A stretch of DNA of 64,000 nt, from assembly GCA_015680685.1 (NCBI GenBank), contig MNCI01033354.1:662062-726061 (forward strand), given 5' to 3'. The translations under genes and the position numbers were made by a program. The stretch is from Gnetum montanum. Its lineage: Eukaryota; Streptophyta; Gnetopsida; Gnetales; Gnetaceae. Positions 1 through 13,000 of the stretch are shown here, one piece after another (within the stretch, counting starts at the first letter, position 1; each line of letters opens with the position of its first letter). The notes under the pieces were generated by a model. That model searched no databases and was not told where the DNA came from. It saw nothing but the letters and a program-made list of their open reading frames with translations.

Positions 1-800
1 TGTTTCTTGATGGCCTTTACGTTCAGTGATGCGTAAGGGTGAGGAGATTTAGGGCCTGACTCTTCCACACCACCATCCTGAAATGGCAGGTTAGCCTAGG
101 CTAGACTGTCATCGTTCACTTCGGTTTGTTCAGGGATTCAGGGATGGATCTGATCATCCAATGTTTCTATCTCCGAACCCCATTCCTCTTTGATATTGTT
201 GACAGCCCTGGGGGTGATTTCGTCACCGCGTATTACAACCTATCCCCCTACGTAGGGTAGGTGTATTTCCTAGTGTATTGGTGACGAAATCGCCCTCAGT
301 TGGGCTAACTAGGACCTCCCTAGAATTAAGTTGAACCCGGGCATCTCCTCGACGACAAGGAATGTAGCATCCGTTGGGAATTGATTCCCTACCACAAATT
401 CGATGTGCACCGTCCCCTTGACCTGAACCCATGCTCCGTTGAACGACTTTACACATGTTGTTGTCGTGGGACTAATCTGGTCGACCAGACCCAACCTATC
501 CATGATGGGATAAGGAATGACATTTGTAGCTGCGTCGTCGTCCACGTGCACTCTCCGGATCTGGTATTGACCAACCCAGATGGTGATAAACATGGGTTCA
601 GTTGTCACTTGACCTTTTTCAGGATCATCTTTGATGAAATCGTCATGAAAGGTCAACGAGGTAGGTTTAGGTCGCTCAGTGTTGGAGGGGAACATGACAG
701 CATGTATCGCTTCCTCCTCCGCTGGTAAACTTTCATCCATAGGTATGGATGTCAGCATGCGGACCATGGCCTCACGGTGTTTTTGAGACGTCATGAGTAG
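1..800 (-). pseudogene. pol: Element G: retropepsin and start of pol linker, Ty3/gypsy, runs off window edge
   Basis: This encodes the aspartic protease that would cut the Gag-Pol polyprotein. Reading from about 794 towards 1, the active-site region appears as VDDDAATNVIPY, where a working enzyme has D-S/T-G, so the catalytic triad context is altered. About 80 residues later comes FNLILGRS, the conserved second motif (ILGRxW). Beyond it (below 309) the reading continues as LSQLRAISSPIH and ..VVIRGDEITPRAV, typical of the segment that links protease to RT in Tat-like elements, with TAG stops interrupting it. RT would lie left of the window. It follows the gag below in the same orientation. Family assignment is by motif recognition; decay is certain from stops. 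Confidence 0.75.
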
Positions 801-975
801 GTCATAGAGGCTCAGCGTTGTATTTTTTTGTTTCAGAGCCTGTTTGACCTACGTAAACACGTCGAGGAGGTCCCATTCTTTACTGGCTTGTTTGTCCCCT
901 CTATCTTCTTCCATTCGCCCTAAGAGACGAATCTCCCTGGGTGGAACAGCGTCGATCGGAGGGTTGCTCTTTTTT

Positions 976-3771
976 TTACCGAGGGGGTGGCTGTGTTTCT
1001 GCACCCTTGTCCTGCCCAGGAGGCATAGACGTAGGGACAAAAGCCAAGGGCCTGGGCTTAACGAAGCCTAGTGTAACATGGTTTTTAGCGGCATTGACTG
1101 ACGTGTCCCCTCCTCTTTGTTTATTAGGTGATGGTTGGTAATTTGTGTTAAAAGCTTGCCCCTGCGTAAAAGGGACAGCTGGTGATTTTGGCACCCTGAG
1201 ACTGAAAGGCACCTTAGGTGTGGGCGTAGATATATCTGTGGCTTTACTATTATTGGGAGGCTGAGTTAAATTTGGAGAAGGCGCCCGAATGATGTAGGGT
1301 GGCCTTGAGACACCACTAGCTGCCAGTGAAAAGCTTGGGCCCCGTGGTGAACTGGTAGGCACACGTAAAACGAAAGGTTGTTTTGGTGGTACCTTCCTTT
1401 CACTATCCATACTCACCACGTTGATTGTGTAGGGTGCGTTGTTTGCGTTCAACGGATCCTTGTACACGTGCAACGCTTGGTTTTCCGGACGCGTTGGACT
1501 ACTATCGTCTAGTTTGAGTGAACCATCGTCAATCATGCGTTGAATATCGTCTTTCAATGCCCAGTAGTAATCTGTCTCGTGATCACACAATTGATGGTAG
1601 TCACGGAAAGGGTCCAGCCTGAAAGACCTCAAAACTGGTGGTTCATCAAGTAGGGATAAAGAAAGATTCTTCAGCAGTTCACAATGATGCCTGTGATGCT
1701 TCAGAGCTTCTTCGGATACTTTCTTAGTTTGAATGTATCCTACCCCTAACAGTTGTTTCAACAGTTCCGAATGTTTCACAAGCAAGGCTATATACTTTGA
1801 GCGATCTTTACGCTCAAAGTTTGGTTTTGGCTAGGGGGGCTTTTCAGTGGCAGATGTGTCTTGGCTGGTGCTACTTGCACTAGCCGTGGTCTCAGGTGAT
1901 GCCGTAGGTGCCTTCTTGTTTTTGTTCTTAGTGCCTTCAACCAACGCAGCTACCGTCGTTGTTGTTGTTTTACCTTTATCCTTGCCCTTGTTGTTAGCAT
2001 GTTTGTAGACGACATATGCTGGGTCCTTGCTAGCCTCCGCAGCATCTTGGATGCTTTTGGTCTAGGCAAAAGCCTGATGTAAGGAGCTGGGGGAAAGATA
2101 ATACAGCTTAGATTTGATAAAATTGTTAACTGCTCCTTTGAATATGGCTAGCAAATGGGCCTCCGCGATTGGCTCACAGATTTCATTCAAAGTAGCACTC
2201 CACCGCTATATAAACTTTTGGACTAGTTCGAGCGAGTCTTGTTTCACTCCCATGAGTTGATCTAACGTGACCTTCGGCTTTAGGTTGTACTTAAAGCGAG
2301 TCACAAACTGTGTCAGGAGCTCTTCCAAGGTTGAGATGGAAGAGTGAGGGAGGGCTCGATACCAATCTAAAGCTTTCCCTGTCAGAGACATAGCAAACAC
2401 ACGGATGATTGTGTTAGGCCACTACTGTAACAACAAAGATTCGGATCTAAAGGTAACCAAGTGAGCGTTGGGATCTCCCTCCCCATTATATTTGGTGAAA
2501 TGGGGTAAGGACATCCCTGGGGGCAACGACAGCATGGGGACCGCTGGACTAATAGGATCATCTTGGTAGAAGTCCATGATCTGTATAGTGTCTGAGCCAA
2601 CAGTCTTAAGGCGTCTAACCTCCTTAGTGAGGGTCTGAATGAGTAAGAAGGCTTGATCTAAGCCTGTTGATGAAGATGCTTTCACAGGAGGAATAGGGGA
2701 TTGAACTGGAAGAGCAGTGCCAGATAATGAAAATGAAGGAATGGTTTGGCCGGCAGATGGTGTGGCGAGGATCCCTGCAGACAGAGGTGCCTGTGAGGAC
2801 CACCACCCACCGGTTTGAGAAGAGAGATTAGCCGCCGCCGGCTGCGCGGGATAGGGATAAGGATATTGTGGGACCATCTGAGGAATATGCGTTGCGGGTG
2901 TAGCTGAGGGTTGCATGCCATATACCGCAGACTGGTTATGTTGTGCCACGGGGATGATCCATTAACTCACGACGGGCTATTGGACGGATGTCTGTGGCTA
3001 AACGACGGCTATGATCTGTTGGGTTGGAGGGGGTGGTAGCGATAAAGTCTGCACCGGGTGAGTTGTAGATATGGCATGGGGTTGGATCTGAGGGATGAAA
3101 TGGGGCACAGTGGATGCTGGGACCACCAACGGAATGCTGATTACGCGCGGTGACAAGACCGCCCCCATGTTATTTTGGGGTATTTGCACTTATAGCCCAG
3201 ATGACTGCGTAGTGGCTTGCGGGATGACAGGAATGTGAGTTTGTGTGGTCATGGCGGGATTAAGATGGGCGACTTCTCCATTGAGAGGGAATAAAGGATT
3301 TATGTACGTATGGGAACTAAGAGTGTGATATGAATGTTCAGACTGGGCTGCAAATTCATCATCTTCTTCCTCCCCGTTCTGGGGTTCCAGCATAGCCCGT
3401 GTAGCCTAGCTCCTAGCCATGACCAACTGTGTTATGATTTCATGGTGATGTTCTATCAAAGGAATGATGTCGTAGGTGGTAGGGGTAAAATCCTAACCCC
3501 CTCGATGGATCATCTCAAAATTTCGTTTCGCCTCGATTTCAGCTCGGCTAAGGGCAAGCTTTGCCTGGATTTTGATGCAGATGAAGTTATATTCCTCAGG
3601 GGTCACGACGGTAAATACAGGGTCTTTGCCCTATAGTCTCAATGACCGATGCGATGGTCCTTGAGGTCCTATAACACCAGAAGTTGGTCGAGTGGCGGCA
3701 ATGGGATTCACAGATGTGGCACCCGAGTCAGTGGTAATCATGGCGGCTGTGGTTGTGTATGCAGAATCCAT
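976..3771 (-). pseudogene. gag: Element G: gag polyprotein, Ty3/gypsy, degraded
   Basis: This is the capsid-type structural protein of a minus-strand retrotransposon. The chosen start is the ATG at 3771 (MDSAYTTTAAMITTD...), the first one after the LTR. A proline/glutamine-rich region (about 2500-3200) precedes the retrotransposon gag domain at about 2180-2510, seen as FTKYNGEGDPNAHLVTF, then LTGKALDWYRALP and LEELLTQFVTRFK. Further on, 1510-1602 encodes DYHQLCDHETDYYWALK, the decayed form of the C-x-H...GH-T-x-x-C-x-x-LK signature that many Tat-like Gags carry in place of a CCHC knuckle. In-frame stops (for example near 3635, 2419, 2210, 2065 and 1835) are mostly TAG at positions where Q or W is expected. 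It belongs to a different family from elements A-F, but a related fragment occurs at 62000-62142. Confidence 0.8.
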
Positions 3772-4769
3772 TGGTCAAGTAGGTTAATGGCGACAAATGA
3801 CTAGATCCAAAAAGCGATGGACAAAGAAGATCGCGATTAGGCTTTCTACCCTGTAGGATTCCAAAGGAATCGTTACCATGATCGATCTACACCGCACGAT
3901 GTTTCGTAAACTTCCCTAGAGGTATTACGTTCACGTTTTTGGAGACGCGGGTATAGATCGCTAACAAGGCTACCTGTAAAAATACGAATTGGAGCCTAGG
4001 CCCTCCTTTAGAAAACTGTTACGATGAAAAATGTCGGTAGCTGGAATACCAAACAAAATTTGTGTACACAGTCTTAACCACGGATCCGTGCGAGGGTTGT
4101 GCTGGAGAAAACGAATCCGCAGTGCCCTGAATGGTCTTGTCGATCAGATAGGGACTTACTAAATCAGTAAACCGACGAATATTATAGGTGTTTCGTGGAA
4201 CGATTTGATTCGATAAATCGTGAAAGGAGAGGAAAACGATGTAGATAAATTGCAATAATGACAACGTTAACGCGACAAAGGGAATCGGATTTAAGAGAAA
4301 TGCGTGATTTCAAGATCTGTACTTTGACCCAAAAAAATGAGTATTTTGTATACAAAGTTACAATGGGAAGACTCCGATTATCTTGTGCGAAACATACACA
4401 AAATAATAAGAAAACTGTTTAACAAGGAGTGCAGAATGGAGCTCGGTCTACCTTGTAAGCCAAAGATAGAGTGCAAGGAAGGTCAAGCTCGGATGTCTAT
4501 CAACCAACTATGTCTGATCGATAGATCTTGCCAACCACGCCAGATGATCTCTCAATCTCTGATCTATCTTCTTCGCTTTGGATAGTCTCTGCTCAAAACT
4601 ACCAAGGATCACCGATGGGAGAACTGTATTTTCGCCAAAAGGTATGATCGCTCCTCCTGCCAAATGCTCGAAAATGTCTCTTGTTTCTGCTCAAGGATGA
4701 TAACTGCCAAAAGATGAAGATGCCAGCTGCTGCTCTCCTTTCAAAAGTCCTCTTTTCTTCACCAACTGG

Positions 4770-4782
4770 GGTATTTATAAGT
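4770..4782 (-). promoter_or_regulatory. TATA box of element G LTR
   Basis: The minus strand reads TTATAAATACCCC, a good plant TATA box, about 1 kb upstream of the gag ATG at 3771 and just downstream of the GCGTA-rich block. The position fits a Pol II start at the U3/R border of an LTR. Not tested for transcription. Confidence 0.5.
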
Positions 4783-4920
4783 TTAACAACATGCAGAAAA
4801 GGCACGGCCTTGATGACACGTGTCTCGAACTTCCCAGATACCGTTGACTTGACGAACTGGCTATGTCACGTCACATTGCAACGTACGTTGTCAACACTTT
4901 TGCCGAAGCTGCTTCATGAT

Positions 4921-5440
4921 TACGCACAATACGCTTATCAGCGTATTGTGTGTATGGATAGTAAATGCGTAACTACTTTAGCCGGCTTTACGCTATATTA
5001 CGCTTGTTTATGCTGCGTCGCGTGGCAGAACGTAACAAAGCATGGAAATAGTGAGTCAAGCTATTTTATGCTCATTTACGCAGCAAAGCGTAGTGAAGTG
5101 TAAAACAAGATCATCTCGACGATAAACTACGCTAACGTACACTGCGTAGCGTAACTAGCGTAAAGTGATCAATCTACAAAAAGAAAGGAGCCTAATCTAT
5201 TGCACTTCCTTTGGACTTTTCCTTTGACCTTTTTGAAGCTCATTATGCTGCCTTGCGTAACAGAGCGTAAATCTGACCCTGGACAAAAGACTTAACAGAA
5301 TATGCGAGAAGTCACATATTACGCTGTTTAGGCCTTAAGCTTCACAAAATTTGCTGAAGTAAGTTACCTTCTGATGTCAGACTATGTTAAGCAGAATTAT
5401 GCTAAGTGTCATTACGCTATGGTGCGTAATGTAGCGTAAA
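4921..5440. promoter_or_regulatory. GCGTA/TACGC motif cluster with a 10-bp hairpin in the presumed U3
   Basis: About 18 copies of GCGTA or its complement TACGC fall within roughly 520 bp, often extended to GCGTAA/TTACGC. About one would be expected by chance for a 5-mer on two strands. At 4925-4950 two copies form a perfect inverted repeat, CACAATACGC and GCGTATTGTG, separated by six bases. The cluster lies upstream of the TATA box on the minus strand, where LTR enhancers normally are. No transcription factor is assigned. Confidence 0.5.
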
Positions 5441-5639
5441 GACAGAAAACATAGTAAAATTAAAATTTGTAAGGAACTTGTAGAGTTGATGTCAGGCGCT
5501 GCTTCGCCTCGCTTTGCCTTGTTCTACCTTCTGGAATTCTATCACGAACGTTTGCCTGAGTCGTGAATCTTCACCTGAGGCCGATTCACAATTTCCATGG
5601 TGTTTTAAGAATCACTTCTACTCCAAAGAAAATTTCTCA

Positions 5640-6640
5640 TAAATTAATCATTGTGATGATATGCAAAAATACTAAGAGCCCAACATGAAGAATAATACAC
5701 ATAAGTAGCTTGAATGATGTGCTTACAAATAATAAACTTACCAAATATTAAAAGCTTTTTCTCCTTCCAATTAATAAGTTTTTGTTCAATTCTCTTCATT
5801 GTAACATCCCATAAAGTGTTTTGAAGGTCCACCAATGGAAAAGATAATGCCTAACAATTTGAAAACATTTGACTATTCTAAGAAATGCCAAGATTTAGAT
5901 AAAAACCCATTTTTGAACCCCCTTATTGCAAAAGATAGAAGATTTGAACTAATTAATCTGAGAGCCTAAAAATCTACAATATTGATCAACATGATAAAAA
6001 AAACAATATGCAATAGCTTTGTATTTTTTATCATAGAAAAGGAGTCATTTGCAAAATGCATATTTAACAAAGTACGAACATTGTTTTCAATAAAAATGCC
6101 TTATAGCAAATTATGTTCCTAGTTCTTCTATCTAGCATGACATAAAACTCTGCAGCAAGGATGAAGAGATAAGGAGCAAGAAGGAAATCTTGTTGAATTG
6201 AGCATTTAAGCTTGAAAATCTTAATAAACTTGTTTAATATCAATTGGTGAGGTGTCAAGGGAATGGAGAGCGAATAATGGGATCAACCTTGGTTTGTTAA
6301 AGATTGAAATGTATTTTCTACCTTCTTCCCCCATCAACCGTTTCTGGCTAGGTAAGATGTTGTGAATATTAGCATAAAGAGACCTATTTAGAGCTTCCCT
6401 CTCAATGTATATAATTTCAATAGCTTTTATATTACTTGTAATAAAGGTAAGTCATTTATTTGCATTCCATGTTTATGCACCTTATTATTTGATGATAAAT
6501 TTATAATTTTTAACTCTTGAATCTTACCCTTCCTCTCAGTCACTCTACTTCTAAATCCAAGTTCTCAAGCTTGTGCAAAGGATGAACCAATTTTGCCTCC
6601 TTAAGGAGCACATACCACTTATGTTCCTTGACTTGACTAA
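5640..6640 (-). pseudogene. LINE (non-LTR) reverse transcriptase remnant
   Basis: This is a decayed C-terminal half of a plant LINE reverse transcriptase, which would copy element RNA at a nicked target. Reading down from about 6260: QQDFLLAPYLFILAAE matches the GxxQGxPLSPxLFxLA motif with the first glycine and glutamine region damaged. About 40 codons later LHFANDSF is the catalytic FADD motif with the second D site changed to N (near 6050). Next comes LLGIIFSIGGPSKHF (about 5860), like the YLGxP block, and then IEQKLINWKEKKLLIFGKFI (about 5780-5720), like the conserved W-x-x-K-x-LSxAG-R region. Several frameshifts and stops separate these pieces. Sequence up to about 6850 may be the more N-terminal part but is not convincingly readable. 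Confidence 0.7.
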
Positions 6641-9600
6641 TCTCTTTTGGATACTTTTGAAAAATTTTCCCTCCAATTATCCACAAGAGCTATTTCCCTA
6701 ATTAGGTCTTCCAATTCTTCTAACTATGAGTCTAACATATCGAGCTCTTCAAACCTAAGCCAAAGACCAACAAACTTTAGGCCCAATATTAACACTTACA
6801 TCCATCAAAATATGAGGGAAATGCATTTCCTTACCTCTTAATTTTTATATGGCGCTTTTGACCAAATATGTGGCTAGTAGCAATGTTTTATTTTCATTGA
6901 ACTTTCTATAGGAGAAGTCATTCCATTTACAATCTAACTCCTTTTTATGTATCTCACATGATACACTATCCCGATCAATGATGACATTAGTATCTTTATT
7001 CTGTTGGACTATGCAACCCAATAAACATGAACTAATTCTTGGGCAAATACCTTACATTGTATGAGACATAGTTGTAAGATTAATCAAGATCGAGTAAATA
7101 AAAGCTCTAAAACTAGGTTGTACCTAACCTTGTCCAAACCTAAGTGGGGTGAACCAAAATATCATTAATGATTGGGATTGCCTTAAGAGCTCCCTTTTTA
7201 CTCACAACTATCCAATTTGCATCTTTTAGTTTACATTGTCAATTAAGACATCCATCGCTAAATTGTAAGATTCATGTATACAAAGTAATCTATTATAGCA
7301 AATAAATTTTGAAGAAACTAACATTCCACTCACCCCATACTAGTTAGTTGTGGGTCCAACCTTTACTCTTTTAAACCCGTGCTCAAATTCAACTCTCGTC
7401 AAATAAGTCATTGTAATGTATATGGCTCGTTAACTTTTTCTCAGGAAATGTAGAGTATGAGCATTTTTAAAGGATTTTCACCCGTCACCAAATCCCCCAG
7501 GATCAATCAAATCAACTAATGCAAACCAATTTTGTTGTAGACGCATGGAAACGCCACAATAACATTGCTTCCCTGATGCCAAAATAAACATCATCTTGAT
7601 TGCATCTAAACCGCTGTCCTGTTACAACTTGCGTAAGAAAACAAAACAAACAAAAGCAGAATTGGTTATTGGTTGTGTTAACTCCATATCTTTAGAAAAC
7701 AGTTAACTAATTAAGAAACTGTCTCTAAACAATGCAAAGCTCAAATGAAAATATTATAGGAATGACAACCCATTTGTTTTGGATCAGCTGATGCTGACGT
7801 TGCCAAATCCAAGGCATTCAGCCTCCATATAGTAACGGACGTGGGATAGAACAATCCCATAACTCAATTAACGTTTAAGAACTTGTATAAAATGGCTATT
7901 ACTCTAAAAGAAGACCAGTCATGAAATAGGGGTTCGGAATTATGAGCATTGCAAGAATAAATTAAACCAAGTGATCATAGTTAAAACAATATCGATGATG
8001 ATGGTCGTTGTGATAAATCCCTCGTACCAAATTCCGATGGTATATTCTTTCTCCTAATCCGGGCGTGGAGACCACCCACGTATCACCTTCCTACATAATT
8101 TCATACAAGATATATTAAGCATTAACAAAATCCTGAGATTATTTACATTAATGGAGCTGGAAGGCATCGACATTCAGTTACAATAATTATTCATCATTAA
8201 AACCATGTTACTCAAATCATAGAAGGCTAACGTTAAAATGATGGTAAAGACAGAATAAGCCAACGCAGTGGAAACGCTGACAGTAATGCTAGCCTATTCG
8301 ACATAAAATTAAACTCGATGCATACTATAACTACATAAACATTAAACGAGTAGAAGTAGCCTGTGCCAACTTTAAATAGCCATCTGAGTTTTCATCTTGC
8401 TATCACAAGGATGAGGAAGGTAGCAAAGCAAGAAATCTTGAACCCAAAATTTAGCCTCAGACAAGCAATATCAATGTCGTCGCTACCGGTCAGCATGACT
8501 AATACTACCACATAGTTTTCGATCCTCAAAGTTCATGACAAAATGTGATAGATAGATATGAATTAAGACAATGAAGCCTTGAGTTATCAACAAATAACCT
8601 TTTAGAAATGGCTTTCCTTTTTAAAAAAATACCTGGACAATAAGAACTCGCTTGTGGCTGTCAGTATAGTTGGAATTTCCAAAACATATAGCAGGAAATC
8701 GGCCCATGCTTGCTTATCCCAAAAGTTTTATCTCCGTATCCAACCGGTGGAGTCATGATCAACACTAAGTTTTGGATTCCAAAGCCTAAATTAAGTGAAT
8801 TAGTCAAGTTTTTCTCATGAAACAATCTACGAAAAATCCAAATCACAGGTGCAAAAATAATATCACTGTTAGCAAGTAAAAAGCTTCCCTTGATGAGATA
8901 ATTAAAATGATGTCACCTCGACTAAGTATTGGTAGACTCAACAAAATACATGAAGGCAGAATAAAACACTACACGTTGGGCCTAGGTATAAGGAAAAGGG
9001 GGCCTTGAAAAAACTTTCAGATTCATATTCTTGGCATATAAGCTAGCAACCTTAATTCGATTCAATGTGCCTATTAATTGTATAAAGCCAGCCATATAGA
9101 GAATACTGTTGTTTATAACATAGCGTTAAGTTTCCAGAATGTATGACAACCAAAAACCCCTTCCCCTATGCGCTTTATATGTTTAATGTGTTTTTTTCTT
9201 TTTTTGTTACCATCACCATACATAAAGACTGATGCTAACGTCAGTACCCCCTTAAATAAATAAATAAATAACCATGAAACCATCCATTCTTCGAATGCTT
9301 CATAACTCAAATAAGCTTACCTCCATCCACTGCCCAGCAACAAATATAGAGCATCAATAATGAGTCATGGCTATCGTGGACATTTAATCCCTTGTGTATG
9401 AATAAGCCTTTTCTCTCATCCGTAGCCTATTCAATAATGAAATAAAACATGATATTGGCATAAATGCAAGAGCTGCAAATACTGTACTCGGAAGTGGAGT
9501 GGATTATGAGGATGACGTTGATGGTGATATCACCGTTACCATCACCATCGGTGCCAGTTTCTGAGTTTGCTTGGCTCATAGTAATATCAGGACAATGATG

Positions 9601-10079
9601 AAAAGGATCAACTCCCAAAGGCACCCATGTACCAAAAGGAGGTACCCATGAACCAAAATCCTTTGAATCAAATTCAATTTTAAAATTTAAATAACTAGGG
9701 CACATCTCTCCTTATCACAAAAAAACGTGGGGTATAAAACCCCTATCTTGCACATCTAATATTTTAGTTTAATGAAACCTTTAATCTTTTTTTCAATATC
9801 ATGTCCTTAGATTGGCTTTAAACTAGAAGGTAATTTGAAGCTCTTAGGTCAAAGAGTCAGCATCCAACGCATCAATCTTAACATTGTACAAAAATATATA
9901 AGCTGTCACTCATTTAGTTTATGATGCAATCCTTAAGGATTAAAAATTAGAAATAAAAAATAAGTATACAACCAAGTAACATTAAATAAATTAAAAAAAC
10001 AAAAACATAAAAATAATTATATTCAAATTTAAGTCCTATCATTTACTTATTTTACCTCTACTCTAATATTCTTATTGCA
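6641..10079. other. No recognised gene; anonymous AT-rich sequence
   Basis: No retrotransposon domain could be read in any frame. Two minus-strand stretches (about 7980-8100 and 8640-8870) are less AT-rich and translate for 40-60 codons without stops, and the first is preceded by an intron-like acceptor (ATTATGTAG). They match no family I know. Short A/T runs occur at 9190-9210 and 9255-9270. Confidence 0.5.
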
Positions 10080-13000
10080 TTGTTTATTCTTAATTCCTTA
10101 CAAATCATCATTGAGCCTATTGCCATCTCTAAACCTTTTGAGCCACTTATCGTGGATAATTATCATGCCTATATTATTAGGATGCTTGAGGAGACCTTAT
10201 TTGATGCACATTTCCCTAAATCATTTAAGGTCCTCATGTCCTCTTTAAATATAACCAAAGAAGATCTTATTCCTCAATCCAATCTTGACCTTCTAGATTA
10301 AGAGCTACTCCTCAGTAATGACCCACTCAATGAGTTAACTATCGTCAACTACAAAGATATACAAAAGTGCTACAATTAGGGGAAAATCTTCCCAAAGAGC
10401 TCAAAGCATCAATCCCAATTGTGCTTCAAAAGAATTTCATTACCTTTGCTTGGGAATACAATGACATGCCAAGATTAGACACTTTCCTAGTTCAATAAAA
10501 CATTATTCTTGAACAAAGCCCTAAACCAATTAAGCAAACAACTAGAAAGATCATATCTAACTTAGCCCTCTCCATTAAGGAAGAGATGATCATGCTCTAA
10601 AATGCAAGTTTCATATGTCCTATATACTACTTGGACTAGGTGTCTAACATGGTGGTAGTTACTAAGTAAAATGGAGCCATTAGCATAAGCATAAACTTTC
10701 ACAATCTTAGCAAGGTAACTCTCAAAGACAATTTTTCTTTATCCAATATATATCAACTCATAAACACCACTACAAAACATCCTTTACTATCTTTCATAGA
10801 TGATTTCTTGGGATACAACCAAATCCAAATGAATCCTAAACATCAACATTAACCTTCATGACCTTTTGAGAAATGTTTTGTTATAGAAAAATGTCTTTTG
10901 GACTTTAGAATATGGAAACTATATATCAATGAGAATGACCTATATCTTTAGTAACATGATGGTGAAAATGATCAATGATTATATCAATGATTTAACTAGC
11001 AAATTTGTTATAGAAAATGATCATCCAAAAGATTTTGACATCGTTCTAGCTTGTTCGAATTAATATAATCTATGCTTAAATCCCAAAAAGTAAATTTTTA
11101 TAGTAGAGACTGGTAAGGTGTTAGAATTCCTTATTTCAGAAAATGGTATTATAATTGATGCTAACAAAGTCAAGGCTAACTTAGACCTTTATTTACTTAA
11201 ATTTCTCAAGGACATGTGCATCCTACAAGGCTATCTTCAATCCATTATCATTTTATTTGTAATCTCATCGATTAATTTCATTCTCTTTTTCTTCTTCTTA
11301 AGAAATCAATAACTTTCTTCTGGGAATTGAAGTGCCAGAAAGCCTTCGACACTATCAAACCTGCACTTATAACTCTTCTAGTACTCCATCCACCCCAATT
11401 TAATCTTCTATTTTATCTTTATCTTTCCAAACTTGAACAGTCTATTATCACTATGCTTTGTCAACAACATGAGGATGGACTTGATCTTCCCAACTACTAC
11501 ATCTCTCATTCATTCTTAGATTACAAGACATAATATTCAAACACTAAAAAATTTTATCTTAGCCTTGTATTCATATTCATGAAATAGAGATACTATCTAA
11601 CAAGGATAAAGGTTCATTTTAAATGTCACAACAATGTTTTTGCTCAAATGCCTCTAACTTCTATGATAACAACCACATGGCTAAATGAAAAATCCTTCTC
11701 ACTAAGTTTGATCTTTCATATCTTTCACAACATTTTGTCAAAGGCCAAATCATAGTAGATCTTTTAACTTTAGCACCTATATCAAAACTATCTACTAAAA
11801 TAATACAACCACCTCCTAAGAAAGTAAACATCCTTGAATAGACACAAACTCTTGTTACAACTTCAACACTTGATGATTTTGATTATCACCTATACTTTGA
11901 CAATGCACATATAGCTCAAGGTCCTAGCATGACTTGCATTCTTAACTATGAAGATAAATGTCCCATCTAGTAAACATATAAGTTCAATTTCCCTTGCACA
12001 AATAATATAGATGAATACAAAGGTCTAACTCATGGGTTGTTTCCAGCCATTCAACTAGGAGTCAAGAGACTTTCAGTTTGTAGTTATTCATAATTGGTAA
12101 GCTATCAAGTAAAAAAAAAATACTCTTGCAAAGCCAAACATCTTTAACCTTATCTGGATTTGGCCAAAAATAATAATCTCATAGTTTTATGAATATCTTC
12201 TAATACACATCCATTGCTCTAAAAACATGCTTTTAGATTCTTTGGTAACTTTTACTTTTCTTGCAAATCCTATCTTTCTTAAAGACAACCTATCTCACTC
12301 TACTCAAGATATTCCAATCATTCTTACTAATACACAACACATTATCTTTGTTAACTTTGAAGAAAGTGAAAAACATTGAGATATAATATAATATCTTCAA
12401 ATTTAAGAAACTCCTTAATATCTTTCCTCATTTCAAAAAGATGTTCTTTGTAAATGATCTAATCACTTCTGCATTATTAATCTTGGTATTTTACATCATG
12501 TCTCTGCATCAAATATTTTTTTAAATTATCTAAATAATCTTAGAACAATTGGATTAAGATATATGTAGTGGTCATATAGGATCTCATTCTCTTGTATCTC
12601 ATATTGTTTCTTTAGGTTACCAATGGCCTATAATGTCTAGAGACATACATACAATTATTAATATTTTTAGCATGTATCAGTGTTATGCTTCACTCATTTA
12701 TTTCCATATCAAAAGCTTCATACCTTAGTAATCATTTGAGTATTCTAGAAATGAGGGTTGGATCTTATAGGTTTTTGTAATCCTCCATCTTTTGACAATT
12801 ATTAACTCATTTTAATAGCTACCAAATATTTCACCAAGTGGTTGAAGCCATTCCTCTAAAGTCTAGCACACTAAAACATATTTCTTATTTCATCCTCAAC
12901 CATATCATTACCTATTTTGGTATTCCCCTTTACATCATTACCAGTTTTGGTATTCCCCTTTACATCATTACCGATATGATCCTTAGTTCAACAAGAAAGA

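Larger units (their letters stand above)
3798..5600 (-). mobile_element. Element G probable 5' LTR (outer boundary unresolved)
   Basis: This non-coding stretch lies between the gag start of element G and an unrelated LINE remnant. Reading on the minus strand it would contain U3 (about 5600 down to 4790), a TATA box (4770-4782), and R-U5 (about 4760 down to 3798). The inner edge is placed at TGACTAG (3798) because an LTR should begin TG on this strand, but no clear TGG-type primer site was recognised beside it and the outer CA end is not fixed. U3 is unusually rich in GCGTA/TACGC. The alternative is a shorter LTR plus a long untranslated leader. Confidence 0.5.

Noticed and set aside
381-728. 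Plus-strand ORF of 115 codons over the element G protease
   Set aside because: It is the antisense of the protease, which shows family motifs on the minus strand.
9427-9705. 92-codon minus-strand ORF containing GSWVPPFGTWVPLG
   Set aside because: No family match, no supporting exon structure, and ordinary AT-rich flanks. Treated as chance.
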